A DNA stretch of 64,000 nt, taken from assembly GCA_025060105.1 (NCBI GenBank), contig JANXCS010000008.1:40915-104914 (forward strand), given 5' to 3'. Shown one piece after another: positions 55,069 to 64,000 of this stretch. This stretch comes from Pseudothermotoga sp. GTDB lineage: Bacteria > Thermotogota > Thermotogae > Thermotogales > DSM-5069. Position numbers and translations under genes: made by a program. The notes under the pieces were generated by a model that was not told the DNA's origin, made no database searches, and saw only the letters and a list, made by a program, of their open reading frames with translations. Positions within the stretch are counted from its first letter, which is position 1. Every line of letters starts with the position of its first letter.

Positions 55069-57190
55069 GTTTCTCTTCCTCCACTAGTTCGAAATCTATT
55101 TCTCCAGTAATCTTGTCTGCTCTCAAAACCCTCACTCTGAGAGTATCGCCTATTTTGAAAATTTTTCCTGTTCTTTCACCGATCAGAATATTCTTTTTTT
55201 CGTCGTATACGTAATAATCATCCAATGTCGAAACGTGAACGAGACCAGAGATGAGTTTGTCTGGGATCTCAACGAACAATCCAAACCTCGTCACATTCGT
55301 GACCACCACTTCAAAGATTTCATCCATGTGTTTGCTTATATACTCGACCTTTTTCATTGCCAGCAGATCCCACTCCGCTTCGTCAGCGATTCTCTCTCTC
55401 CTACTGCAATGCTCAGCGACTTTCGGCAAAAGTTTTGAATAAAGCTCTATTTGCTTTTCTGTGAATTTGTTTCCCTGCTTCAAATAGAGCTTCAACAATC
55501 TGTGCACAACTAAATCGGGGTAACGTCTTATGGGTGAAGTGAAGTGAGTGTAAGCGTACGAGGCGAGTCCAAAATGACCTATGTTGGTTGGAGAATACAT
55601 AGCACGCTTCATGGATCTGACCATCAACCTTTCAACACTGGAACGGAGAGGATGATCTTTCACAAGTTGGAGCACTCTTTGAAGAACACTAGAATGAACG
55701 TTCTTTGGAAATTTTATCCTCAAACCGAGCGCCTCAACATACTCTTTCAGCTGTAGTATGGTCTCTGGATCAGGTTCTTCGTGCACTCTGTACACGAACG
55801 GGAGGCCAGCGTTGTGAAAAATTTCTGCGACTGTTTCGTTCGCTTTTATCATGAATTCCTCGATCAATATTTCACCAGGCCCCCTCTTCCTCGGCACAAT
55901 ATCGATGACCTCGGCTTTATCATTCATCAAAACTTCCACTTCACCACCTTCTATATCCGTTATGGCACCTCTTTTTTGCCGAGCTTCTCTGAGGATCAAA
56001 GAAAGTTCATGCATCAGCTTCAACGAATCGGAAATCTCTTTTCCCAAAGCTCGCTCTACGGATTCGTCACCTTCAAGCAATTTGTTGACGATGGTGTAAG
56101 TCAATCTCTTTTTACTTCTTATCACGCTCGGTGATATGTTGAAATCGAGCACTTCCCCCTCAGTGTTTATGACCATTTCGATAGAAAAAGTGAGCCTGTC
56201 TTTCTGCTCCATCAAGCTACAGAGATTGTTCGAAAGTTTGAAAGGAAGCATCGGTACAACAACGTCCAAAAGATATACACTCGTTCCACGTCGGTAAGCT
56301 TCCTTGTCGAGAGCAGAACCTTCTTTCACATAGTGCGAAACATCGGCGATGTGAACACCCAACAGGTATCTGCCACGCGGAAGTTTTTTGATAGAGACGG
56401 CATCATCAAAATCTTTCGCATCCTCACCATCTATGGTGAAGATGACCTCATTTCTCAAATCGAGTCTACCGACAATGTCTTCCTTCCTAACATCATCTGG
56501 CAATTCTTCAAGTTCTCTCAATACCTCGTCGGGAAACCTATCGGTCAGCTCGTATTTCGCCATCACAGCCGGTATATCGGTCTTTGGATCATCCACGTTT
56601 CCAAGGACGGTTTCGATACAAGCTTCTGGATTTCTACCTTTTCTAGGCCATCTGGTTATCCTAGCTATGACACGCTGGCCAGGCCTCGCACCGTTGATGC
56701 ACTCCACCGGAACGTAGAAATCGTAGTTGATTTTAGGATCATCTGGGATCACGAAGCCGAACGTTCTTCTCAAATCAAAAACACCCACGATGCGCTCCTT
56801 ACCACGCTTTAGGACACGGACGATCTTCCCCATAGGTAAGTTGCGCCATTTTCCGACAATCTCTAGTAAGACCTTATCGCCGTGCATGGCGCTTGAACTA
56901 AGCTCCACAGGTATAGCTATTTCTCGCCCATCGTCAGTCGTAACGAAAGCAACACTCCCTCTCCTGGAAAACTCTATGATACCAACAGCGATGTTGCTTG
57001 ACTCAGTTCGATGGTAGTAACCCTTCCCATCCCTGACCAGTTTTCCCTCCTCGAGCAGTTGTTTCACTGCATTCCGCACACTTTGTTTTTCACTTTTCGA
57101 TTTCACCTTCAATGCTTTGTAGATACCTTTGAGCGTGCATTTTTGATCACTTTCAATCAACGACAAAATCGCTTCTTTGAGTTCATCCAT
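55040..57190 (-). CDS. rnr: Ribonuclease R
   Basis: About 716 residues from ATG 57188-57190 (an upstream GTG at 57202 is possible). A winged-helix start (about 1-60) is followed by cold-shock domains (SRRGSVAFVTTDDGREIAIP). The RNB core has DGEDAKDFDDAVSIKKL, with the catalytic aspartates, and the S1 domain near 620-700 has VVTNVTRFGLFVEIP. It is a 3'-to-5' exoribonuclease acting on structured RNA. Its 5' end overlaps the GGDEF gene's stop by 8 bp. Confidence 0.94.
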   Translation of the reverse strand: MDELKEAILSLIESDQKCTLKGIYKALKVKSKSEKQSVRNAVKQLLEEGKLVRDGKGYYHRTESSNIAVGIIEFSRRGSVAFVTTDDGREIAIPVELSSSAMHGDKVLLEIVGKWRNLPMGKIVRVLKRGKERIVGVFDLRRTFGFVIPDDPKINYDFYVPVECINGARPGQRVIARITRWPRKGRNPEACIETVLGNVDDPKTDIPAVMAKYELTDRFPDEVLRELEELPDDVRKEDIVGRLDLRNEVIFTIDGEDAKDFDDAVSIKKLPRGRYLLGVHIADVSHYVKEGSALDKEAYRRGTSVYLLDVVVPMLPFKLSNNLCSLMEQKDRLTFSIEMVINTEGEVLDFNISPSVIRSKKRLTYTIVNKLLEGDESVERALGKEISDSLKLMHELSLILREARQKRGAITDIEGGEVEVLMNDKAEVIDIVPRKRGPGEILIEEFMIKANETVAEIFHNAGLPFVYRVHEEPDPETILQLKEYVEALGLRIKFPKNVHSSVLQRVLQLVKDHPLRSSVERLMVRSMKRAMYSPTNIGHFGLASYAYTHFTSPIRRYPDLVVHRLLKLYLKQGNKFTEKQIELYSKLLPKVAEHCSRRERIADEAEWDLLAMKKVEYISKHMDEIFEVVVTNVTRFGLFVEIPDKLISGLVHVSTLDDYYVYDEKKNILIGERTGKIFKIGDTLRVRVLRADKITGEIDFELVEEEKRVDERVPRK

Positions 57191-60100
57191 AGACCGTGAC
57201 ACAAGCCTTACCCCTTTCTTTGGAAATGTACATAGCTTTGTCCGCCAGAACGATGAGCTCGTCTGGTTCAAACACTGTGTCTTCTGGATAACCTGACACA
57301 CCAAAGCTCATCGTCACTCTGAATTCGAACGGATTCATCTCCACCATTCCGTAGAGTATTTTCTGACAGGCCCTCGCCGCGCTCTCCTTGTCGGTGTTAG
57401 GTAATATGATTATGAACTCTTCTCCTCCATAACGACCGATTATGTCCGTCACGCGTGTGTAGCTCTTCATCAAAGACGATATGAACTTGAGTACTTCGTC
57501 TCCGATCTTGTGTCCGTACGTATCGTTTATCTTTTTGAAATCGTCTATATCTGCCATCACGACCGAGAAATTTCCGCCGTACCTTTTGACTCTTTCGAAC
57601 TCCTCGCGCAGTCTGTGCATGAAGTACCATCTGGTGTAAAGGCCCGTCAATGGGTCAGTGATACTGCGCCTGTAAAATATCGCATTCTTGAGGATATGAA
57701 CCGATACTTCCTGTAAATTCAGAACGATCCTCATCAAACTCTCTCCGTACGCTTTACTGACGTACAAAGATTTGTTTGCAAGATAGATGGACAGTTTATA
57801 GTTGTATGGTAACTGTGCGATGCGATGAACTTCAAAAGGTTCGTAGGACAAAACAGGCTTTTTTGGAACTGACGATACGTTGAAACTACAAACTTCCACA
57901 ACCCTTCCCGATCCATCCAGCAAAGCGAGAGAAGCTGAACTCACAGGTAACATGTTCATCATCCTGGACAAAAGAAAATCTAATATCGATTTCAACTCAT
58001 CTTGCGGATCTACCACTTTGAGTGTGTCGAGCGCATACTGTGAAACTGCATAAGCATCGATGAAGTTGCTGGCGATTACTTGTAAATCCTTGATGATATT
58101 TTTAGATTCCTCTTCGCTCACTGTGGCAACCTGGATCAAACGCATGAGTTTCGTCAGTTGCGAAGACATACCTAATTTGTTTTCAAGCCAGTTGGCGGCG
58201 GAGTCAAAACCGTGTGTCCTATAAATCGTGATAGCGCGCTCTGCATAATTCAAAGCCATCAGATCTTCTTTCAAAGCTTTGTACGCCAAAGCCATACCTT
58301 CGAAAACCTGAGCGAGCGATAAAAACGCTCCACTTTTTATTTCTTCTTTCTCAAGTTTTTCGGCAAAATTGAAGAAAGATTCTCTATCGAGTAAAACTAT
58401 TTTCTCTCCGAACGCTTGGCAAGCTTCCTCCATCCAGTACAAATGCTCTTTGCTCACGAACTTCTTCCAAGCTTGCAGTAATTGCTCGTCATCCTCGGCC
58501 AATATTAGATCTCTGAATTCAACGAAGGTCAGATTGTTCAGCGCAGGATTATCCTTGTTCTCAATCACCAACTGTTTCGCTTTTTCCAATTGACCACACA
58601 GCGCGTATGCTGCCACAATCGCCCTCAAACTTCGCTCTTCTATTCCAATCTGCCTCTCGATGGTTCTTTCTTTTTCGAGATCTTCTAAAGCTTCGTGTAA
58701 CTGTTTGTTGTACGTATGGTACTGTGATTCAACAAAATAAGTGTAAGCTTCGGTTGCAGCATTACCAGTCATCATCGCCAAATGCCTCAATCTGTGCATG
58801 ACTTGAAACATCTTTCCGACTTCAGCTTTGTATAGGCTCGTCCACATAAGATTGCTGAGAGCATTCATTGCAAGATCTTGAGAACCGATTTTGTTCGCTA
58901 TTTCAACAACTTGTTCGAACAACCGCTGAGCTTCAGGAGTGGCTGTCAAACGTGTTCCAAGTAGAAGGAGCACCTCTGCAAGAACATCGTAAAAAGATCC
59001 AGTTTCAGCAAGAGTTTTCGCGTTGTTTAGTATTTCTAAAGCCTGGATTGAATCGATACCCCTGATGTGCGCGAGCAACATCAAAGCAGAAGCTTTCAAC
59101 TTCTTGTGCAATGGTGAATCCCCCAGACTCGAAACTAATATCGAAAGCTCTTTCACAAGTTTTTGCTCTACTCTTTCGCCAGTCCTGAGTTTTCTCCTGA
59201 TCATGTACGATATTCTGAACAATCGAGAATAAACAGTTTTACCATCAAAATCGATTTGACCTTCCAATTTGATCGCTTCACTCAATTCACCTGCCAAGAC
59301 TAAAGCAGCATATCTGAAGAAGACGAATCGTTTATCTCCACTCAACATCTCAGCAAAACTTTTGAGGCGTTTCGCTTCTCCCTTAATGGCTAAGGCTTTG
59401 AAATTCAAACTGACCCAAGCATAGCTGACCCTATCTCTTGTCAGTTCTTTTGCGCGTGAAAGATAATCGATGGCTGCGGATATATCACCGTACGAAGAGA
59501 TCTCCCGCCTTGCAGCCAAAAGATACAGCGCCGCAGCGGATGCAGTTTTACCAAGCATCCTCAAATGCCAAGCTCTTTTCTCTTGGCTTGAAATCTTCAT
59601 CGACATAAACTGGTGTGTTCTTTCCCTGATCGACTTTTCCACATTTTCATACAACGAATGCCAGATCTCTGGAAGTGTGAATCTGAAACGATCGTTCTCA
59701 AAGTAAATCAAGCCATCCCTCATCATTTGCCGCAACGACTCGCTGAAAGATTTCGAATCCGAGGCAAGCGATTCACCGAGTACTTTAACCTCTTCGAGTG
59801 TGAATTTTTCTCCACAGAGTGCCAGCAAAGCTGCGGATGATTTTTTGTATTTTTCGACAGAAAGATCGAGAATCTGGTCCAAATTGGGTGGAAGCATCGA
59901 TTCATTCACGTAGAGACGATTCTCAACGATGCTCAACCTGTTCTCTTTTGCAAGGATTTTGATCACTTCCACGATCTTTCCCGCCAAACCTTGAGTCACA
60001 GTGTGCAACCAATTCAGAAATTCGATAGGTATGCTCTTCTCATCGATGGCCAAAGATTGTGAAACCAATCTAGATGTCTCTTTAAAGTTCAGCGCCGTGA

Positions 60101-61238
60101 GTTCCAACTTGGCATCGATTGGTAAATCAACATCGCTGTGTAGACAAGATAGAAGGAGAATATGCCCCTTTGGGTATACGTATTCGCTCAGATTTTTTAT
60201 GAGGGTCTTCAAACTCGCTTGAAGTTCGTGAGCATCGTCTACAATTAAAGCAATGGTTTCCATCTTGTTCAAAATCTTAGCCACTGTGAGGATCACTTCG
60301 TCGGACGTTAACTCTTTTGATGCCATGAATTTATCTATATTCATTTTTGTCTCTTCATCCAAAGATGAATAAATTTCATCACTGAGTAATTGAACCAAGT
60401 CCGTGACTAAGATCTCTACACTCGTGAGCCACACGCTTGGAATACCCATATGTCTCAGTCTATCTGCTACGGTGCTCAGCAGAGTGGTTTTCCCACTTCT
60501 CTGGGGCCCATAGACCAAAATGGTGTTGAGTTTAGGCTTTCTTTCATCGACGAGTTGAAGAATCCTTTCCTCTTGTTCACGGGCGAGTACAACGGGTCTG
60601 ATCCTGACACGCTCGGTGAGCCCGTTGAGAAGATTGGTCGTCATCACGAAATGCAGTTTTCTTTCGGAAGGATCTTCTTGAACGAACTTGGTCACGATAT
60701 CTGCGACGGATTCACTCTTAGAGAGTGAAAGGATCATCCTGCCAAACACGTAAGCTGTTGAAGCAACATTTGCAACACCATAGCGAGCGAATTCTGGAGC
60801 TACAAAAACTGACGAATCTTCAGGCAATTGTTTTGGATTGCGCCAGCACGGTGGCAACATGTAGTAGTCTTCTTTCTTCAGAAAGTCTTGTAAGCTTAGA
60901 ACAGGTATCACGATCCCGTGGTGCACGAATTCTCTCAGTAGTCTCAACAAAAACTTGGCGAACTCTTCTTTTTCATTAGGATCTGTGAGATTCACTTGTT
61001 CTCCTCCGTAGTAAGCAAAGTACACCTGTGGTAATTCAGATCTGAAATCCGAGCCTTCGATCGGTACCACCGCAGGATGTTTCAACCTTGAAAGCTTCGC
61101 CAGAAAGTCCGCAAGCTCTTCTTTTCTGTCCCCCACAGCTTCCTTCTTTATGACTTTCAATCTTTTATAAACATCGTCAGCGACGACCAAAAATTCGTCT
61201 CCACTATAGGTTTGCCTGAGGAATCTGACCAACCTCAT
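57183..61238 (-). CDS. Large sensory protein: pseudokinase, P-loop ATPase, TPR repeats, GAF, GGDEF
   Basis: 1351 residues, no signal peptide. Residues about 1-205 have a degenerate protein-kinase layout: APEFARYG as APE-like motif, but FVHHGIVIPVLSLQDFL where HRD and DFG should be, so catalytically dead. Residues about 215-470 are a P-loop ATPase (Walker A YGPQRSGKTTLL near 246-257; Walker B-like IALIVDDAHEL near 335), as in STAND/MalT-type switches. A winged-helix-like linker follows, then about 500 residues of TPR-like helices (600-1030), a GAF-like domain (about 1045-1180) and a C-terminal GGDEF domain with TDPLTGLYTR, GGEEF and an RVTD inhibitory site five residues before it. The cyclase looks active. 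The ATG has GGGGAGCG. It overlaps the DHH gene by 35 bp. Confidence 0.88.
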   Translation of the reverse strand: MRLVRFLRQTYSGDEFLVVADDVYKRLKVIKKEAVGDRKEELADFLAKLSRLKHPAVVPIEGSDFRSELPQVYFAYYGGEQVNLTDPNEKEEFAKFLLRLLREFVHHGIVIPVLSLQDFLKKEDYYMLPPCWRNPKQLPEDSSVFVAPEFARYGVANVASTAYVFGRMILSLSKSESVADIVTKFVQEDPSERKLHFVMTTNLLNGLTERVRIRPVVLAREQEERILQLVDERKPKLNTILVYGPQRSGKTTLLSTVADRLRHMGIPSVWLTSVEILVTDLVQLLSDEIYSSLDEETKMNIDKFMASKELTSDEVILTVAKILNKMETIALIVDDAHELQASLKTLIKNLSEYVYPKGHILLLSCLHSDVDLPIDAKLELTALNFKETSRLVSQSLAIDEKSIPIEFLNWLHTVTQGLAGKIVEVIKILAKENRLSIVENRLYVNESMLPPNLDQILDLSVEKYKKSSAALLALCGEKFTLEEVKVLGESLASDSKSFSESLRQMMRDGLIYFENDRFRFTLPEIWHSLYENVEKSIRERTHQFMSMKISSQEKRAWHLRMLGKTASAAALYLLAARREISSYGDISAAIDYLSRAKELTRDRVSYAWVSLNFKALAIKGEAKRLKSFAEMLSGDKRFVFFRYAALVLAGELSEAIKLEGQIDFDGKTVYSRLFRISYMIRRKLRTGERVEQKLVKELSILVSSLGDSPLHKKLKASALMLLAHIRGIDSIQALEILNNAKTLAETGSFYDVLAEVLLLLGTRLTATPEAQRLFEQVVEIANKIGSQDLAMNALSNLMWTSLYKAEVGKMFQVMHRLRHLAMMTGNAATEAYTYFVESQYHTYNKQLHEALEDLEKERTIERQIGIEERSLRAIVAAYALCGQLEKAKQLVIENKDNPALNNLTFVEFRDLILAEDDEQLLQAWKKFVSKEHLYWMEEACQAFGEKIVLLDRESFFNFAEKLEKEEIKSGAFLSLAQVFEGMALAYKALKEDLMALNYAERAITIYRTHGFDSAANWLENKLGMSSQLTKLMRLIQVATVSEEESKNIIKDLQVIASNFIDAYAVSQYALDTLKVVDPQDELKSILDFLLSRMMNMLPVSSASLALLDGSGRVVEVCSFNVSSVPKKPVLSYEPFEVHRIAQLPYNYKLSIYLANKSLYVSKAYGESLMRIVLNLQEVSVHILKNAIFYRRSITDPLTGLYTRWYFMHRLREEFERVKRYGGNFSVVMADIDDFKKINDTYGHKIGDEVLKFISSLMKSYTRVTDIIGRYGGEEFIIILPNTDKESAARACQKILYGMVEMNPFEFRVTMSFGVSGYPEDTVFEPDELIVLADKAMYISKERGKACVTVYG

Positions 61239-62205
61239 ATTCGCTCCCCACTAAAGCTTCTCGAGTCAACTTCAGCACCTCATCCATCACTCTCTTGATA
61301 TCAGCGTTTTTGTAGGAACACCCAGCTGCTCGTGCGTGACCCCCACCACCCAGTGCAGCAGCAATCTTGCTCACATTCAACCATTGCTTTGATCTAAAGC
61401 TCACATGAACTTCACCTTTCGGATACTCACTGAACAGAATTGCAACTTCAACACTTTTGATTGATCTGAGTTCTGAGACAAAACCACTGCTGTCGTCTTC
61501 CGTACAACCGAGCGTTGAATAATCTTCATAACTGAGCCAAGAATAAGCTAGCTTTTCCTCAATCACTGTATGGTCGATCATCCTTGCAAGTAGCTTCAAT
61601 TGTTCTATCGTTTTATTCTCCAAAATCACAGATGCAACAAAATACGGTTTTGCTCCGAGTTCGACTAGTTCTGCCGCAATTTTCAGAACAGTTGCATCCG
61701 TGTTGGAATATTTGAAAAAACCCGTATCAGTTGCTATACCCAAATAGTTCGTTGTGGCAAGTTCTGAATCGTACGTGATGCCAATAGCTTTGTTGATATT
61801 ATAAACCATTTGAGCGGTGGACGCACTTTTAATATCGATCAAGTTCAAATCTCCAAACATTAAATTGGTTTCATGATGATCTATAACGATCAATCTTGCC
61901 GTTCTAAGCAAACTTTGAAATCTTCCAACTCTGTCGGGAGATGAACAATCCACCACAACTATCAAATCTGGTTGAAAACCACAGAGTTGCTCGAACGTTT
62001 CTATTGAATTGACAGCGAAAAAAAGCTTGTAATAGGAGGGTATTACACTGTCAATACCTGCCCTCACATTTTTACCGATTCTTCTAAGACCTTCGGTGAG
62101 TGAAGCTACACTACTTATATCATCTCCATCCGGCATCACGTGGCCGAGAACCAGTATGTTATCCCTCGAAACAAGTTCTGAAATCACAGAACAGAATTTC
62201 GTCAT
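61204..62205 (-). CDS. nrnA: DHH/DHHA1 phosphodiesterase (NrnA / c-di-AMP PDE type)
   Basis: About 333 residues. The DHH domain has LGHVMPDGDDISS, VDCSSPDRVG, IVIDHHETN and ATDTGFFKYSN (metal ligands). The DHHA1 domain ends with LGGGGHARAAGC. The stand-alone architecture matches NrnA and the T. maritima phosphodiesterase that degrades pApA and other short oligonucleotides. It could finish breakdown of c-di-AMP (made by DisA here) and of pGpG. I start at ATG 62203-62205, which overlaps the previous stop. GGGAGG directly abuts it. Confidence 0.9.
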   Translation of the reverse strand: MTKFCSVISELVSRDNILVLGHVMPDGDDISSVASLTEGLRRIGKNVRAGIDSVIPSYYKLFFAVNSIETFEQLCGFQPDLIVVVDCSSPDRVGRFQSLLRTARLIVIDHHETNLMFGDLNLIDIKSASTAQMVYNINKAIGITYDSELATTNYLGIATDTGFFKYSNTDATVLKIAAELVELGAKPYFVASVILENKTIEQLKLLARMIDHTVIEEKLAYSWLSYEDYSTLGCTEDDSSGFVSELRSIKSVEVAILFSEYPKGEVHVSFRSKQWLNVSKIAAALGGGGHARAAGCSYKNADIKRVMDEVLKLTREALVGSEYEVGQIPQANL

Positions 62206-62783
62206 CCTCCCTGCACCCACTTAGACAGATAATCTTTCACCTGTTTTTCATCATGCATTCTTCTGGTGGAGAAATCCACTGTGACGTAGTTGTCGGAACC
62301 AAGATAGAGTGTAGGTTGAACGTTCAACGTTTGAGCATAGGCGTTTGGATCATAATGGACACCGACTATCAAACCTATAAAGAAAGTGTGATCCCCCGTT
62401 CGTCTGAAATCAACGAGTTTACACTCGTACGCTCCATAACAATTGCTCAGGATTGGAACCTTGACCTTTTTACCGTTGGTGAGACTTATCTCGAAAACGT
62501 TGAGTTTGTCGATATCTCTCCCAGAGGTCTTTCCAACGAAGGAAGCCAACCTGCTTTGATCGTATCTTATGAAATTCACGGTGAACTCCTTCGATGCGAG
62601 GATCAAATCGTGGGTCAAACGCTTAGGTGAGATGGAAACACCGTACAGAGGTGGATCGTGCGACAATTGCGTATGCCAAGCTGCGGTCATCACGTTGACT
62701 CTTTCTTCGTACATACTGCATATCAACGCGACGTTCGCTGGATAATGAAGGTTGTACTTCTGTAGTGTTTCCGCAAAGACCAT
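62202..62783 (-). CDS. Flavin-reductase-like FMN-binding protein
   Basis: About 193 residues from ATG 62781-62783, with GGGAGGTG upstream. The pattern ALICSMYEERVNVMTAAWHTQLSHDPPLYGVSISPKR, then TVNFIRYDQSRLASFVGKTSGRDIDKL and CKLVDFRRTGDHTFFIGLIVG, is the flavin reductase (FlaRed/Hrb) domain. Such proteins bind FMN and often work with other redox partners or as flavin oxidoreductases. No partner is evident here. It is located between hemW and the DHH gene with 4-5 bp spacings. Confidence 0.85.
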   Translation of the reverse strand: MVFAETLQKYNLHYPANVALICSMYEERVNVMTAAWHTQLSHDPPLYGVSISPKRLTHDLILASKEFTVNFIRYDQSRLASFVGKTSGRDIDKLNVFEISLTNGKKVKVPILSNCYGAYECKLVDFRRTGDHTFFIGLIVGVHYDPNAYAQTLNVQPTLYLGSDNYVTVDFSTRRMHDEKQVKDYLSKWVQGG

Positions 62784-62787
62784 TTTT

Positions 62788-63882
62788 TCACCTCCCAACG
62801 GCCATCGAAGAGATACGATCTATGACATCGGCGAGAACCTCACACGATCGGTCAAAACCTTCTTTCGTGAGTCTCAACCGGTCATCGTGGAGTTCGAGCA
62901 ATTCACCAAAAAGGTCCGAAAACAGAGCATTGGGATCGAACCATGGACAAATTTTTTTCAGTCGCCTAACACTGACACCCTCTGAGAGTCTCAAACCCAT
63001 GAATATAGTTTCTTTGAGTTCCTGCACTGTATCGTTTCTCGAAAAATACTCAAATGCCAGCTCACCTCTTGAAATCCTCAAAACATAATCGTGCAAATCT
63101 GGAGTGTTAACGTACCTGATATTACCAAGATGACCACCCGCAGACACACCAACCCCAAGGTAATTCTCATTTCTCCAGTACTTGAGATTGTGCCTGCAAA
63201 ATTTGTCATTTAAGGCAAAATTCGAGATTTCATATCGAAAATAACCCATAGACTGTGTTGCTTCGACGAAGCGTTCATAACGTTCCATCATGACGTCCCT
63301 TGAAGGTGTTTCCAATCTTTTCTCGTGCACTTCCAACAAGTAGATCGAAACGTGGTCTGGTTTCAGCTCCTCGATAGTTCGTATATCGTTGTTTATTGTT
63401 TCTTCACTTTCACCTGGTAGTCCCACTATAAAGTCAACGTTCATTTTTGCAAAATTTCTGGCACGCTCAAAGGCTTTGAAAAAATCACCCAAAGAATGTC
63501 TCCTACCTGCGCGTCGTAGAACTGTTTCATCCGCCGCTTGTAAACCTATGCTTACTCTGTTGACGCCCAGCAGTTTGAGTTTTTCAACAAACTCACAGTT
63601 TGGATTGATCTCAACAGTAACTTCGGGATCATTTTTCAAGCTGAAAAAATTCTGAACATGAGAAAGAGTTCTTTCTAAAAAATTGAACGGAACATCGCTT
63701 GGACTACCACCACCTATGTAGATAGTATCAATGCTCAGCGAAGAGAAGTGCTCCGACCAAAGCTTCAATTCTTTCCAAAGCGCTTCGAAGTACTCCTCCA
63801 CTTTGGAAAAGTCTGTGTAAGACACGAAATCGCAATAGATACATCTACTTCTGCAGAACGGAACATGTATGTACAACCCCAT
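62788..63882 (-). CDS. hemW: Radical SAM HemW / coproporphyrinogen-oxidase-like protein
   Basis: About 364 residues starting at ATG 63880-63882, giving MGLYIHVPFC. The cluster motif is CRSRCIYC (CxxxC..C within VPFCRSRCIYCDF). Then YIGGGSPSDVP, SIGLQAADETVLRRAGRRH and VDFIVGLPGESEETI. HemW is now viewed as a heme chaperone rather than the oxygen-independent HemN. The absence of the extended HemN N-terminus agrees. An in-frame ATG at 63918 lies within the upstream gene. The ribosome-binding site is weak for both. Confidence 0.9.
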   Translation of the reverse strand: MGLYIHVPFCRSRCIYCDFVSYTDFSKVEEYFEALWKELKLWSEHFSSLSIDTIYIGGGSPSDVPFNFLERTLSHVQNFFSLKNDPEVTVEINPNCEFVEKLKLLGVNRVSIGLQAADETVLRRAGRRHSLGDFFKAFERARNFAKMNVDFIVGLPGESEETINNDIRTIEELKPDHVSIYLLEVHEKRLETPSRDVMMERYERFVEATQSMGYFRYEISNFALNDKFCRHNLKYWRNENYLGVGVSAGGHLGNIRYVNTPDLHDYVLRISRGELAFEYFSRNDTVQELKETIFMGLRLSEGVSVRRLKKICPWFDPNALFSDLFGELLELHDDRLRLTKEGFDRSCEVLADVIDRISSMAVGR

Positions 63883-63886
63883 ACTA

Positions 63887-64000
63887 TCAGAAACTGACTC
63901 TGAAAACAAATTTTCCATCTGCAAAGCACACACCAGCCTTGAATTTCTCTCCAAGCCATTCACCTCTGATACCAAGAGAAGGTTGATCTTGACTCAACAC
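63887..64000 (-). CDS. C-terminal end of a gene cut by the window edge
   Basis: 37 in-frame codons from the right edge to a TGA at 63887-63889, 4 bp before the chosen hemW start. The translated end has RGEWLGEKFKAGVCFADGKFVFRVSF. A terminal Phe after alternating hydrophobic and polar residues is typical of outer-membrane beta-barrels, but 37 residues is too little to decide. Coding potential is inferred mainly from position and the closeness of hemW. Confidence 0.45.
   Translation of the reverse strand: MLSQDQPSLGIRGEWLGEKFKAGVCFADGKFVFRVSF

Noticed and set aside
1..64000. tRNA, rRNA, CRISPR, insertion sequence or prophage features
   Set aside because: Gaps are almost all under 120 bp; no cloverleaf, repeat array, transposase or integrase was found by reading both strands.

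Overview
This 64 kb window is a chromosomal segment from a member of the Thermotogae, most likely Pseudothermotoga or a close relative. The assignment rests on family resemblance, not on a search. L34 is 44 residues and ends RWRLAV. There is a short archaeal-type OGG2 glycosylase, a DisA of Thermotoga type, a stand-alone DHH phosphodiesterase, Hfq and HslVU, and extremely tight gene packing with ATGA/GTGA overlaps and strong GGAGG ribosome-binding sites. GTG and TTG starts are common. No tRNA, rRNA, CRISPR array, insertion sequence or prophage was found, and only one gap approaches 300 bp (49722-50019).

Layout. 1-6949 (minus): a complete branched-chain amino-acid-type (Liv) ABC importer, livJ-H-M-G-F, followed by a DegV protein, a second periplasmic-binding-like protein and the start of a membrane protein cut by the window edge. 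7076-7672 (plus): a lone conserved hypothetical gene. 7669-31389 (minus): a 24 kb run of co-directional genes. Reading upstream to downstream it holds a DUF554 membrane protein, an O-antigen-ligase-like protein, hslV-hslU, two MalF/MalG-like permeases with unusual insertions, an FtsB/DivIC-like protein, a methyltransferase, miaA-hfq-hflX, an M23 peptidase, metK, rpsT (with terminator), a CPBP protease, clpC-radA-disA, and the rpmH-rnpA-yidD-yidC-jag module. 31441-33536 (plus): coaX and a radical SAM protein. 33520-34530 (minus): a SIS-domain protein. 34645-36666 (plus): infB. 36667-37083 (minus): a Fur-family regulator. 37160-41887 (plus): ogg-gltX-cysS-glyA.

41884-49721 (minus): a mixed operon with an XRE-cupin regulator, speD-speE, prmA, DUF501, an ECF sigma factor with putative anti-sigma factor and a secreted LolA/RseB-like protein, a radical SAM-HhH protein and hisS. 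50020-54312 (plus): a dCMP-deaminase-like gene, the beta and gamma (but no alpha) subunits of a 2-oxoacid:ferredoxin oxidoreductase, an undecaprenol/diacylglycerol kinase, cheB and a LysM-M23 peptidase. 54316-64000 (minus): hemW, a flavin-reductase-like protein, a DHH phosphodiesterase, a 1351-residue pseudokinase-ATPase-TPR-GAF-GGDEF protein, rnr and an alpha/beta hydrolase, preceded by the tail of a further gene.

The points most worth a second look are these. (i) The pseudokinase/STAND-like diguanylate cyclase. (ii) The 744-residue MalG-like permease with an insertion of about 480 residues, next to a MalF-like partner that also has extra membrane segments. (iii) The ogg gene, whose conserved N-terminus is in frame only if one A is added to a homopolymer or a rare AUA start is used. 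(iv) A probable AUU start for the DUF554 gene. (v) The dyad-rich 298 bp regulatory region between the polyamine operon and the deaminase/oxidoreductase operon.
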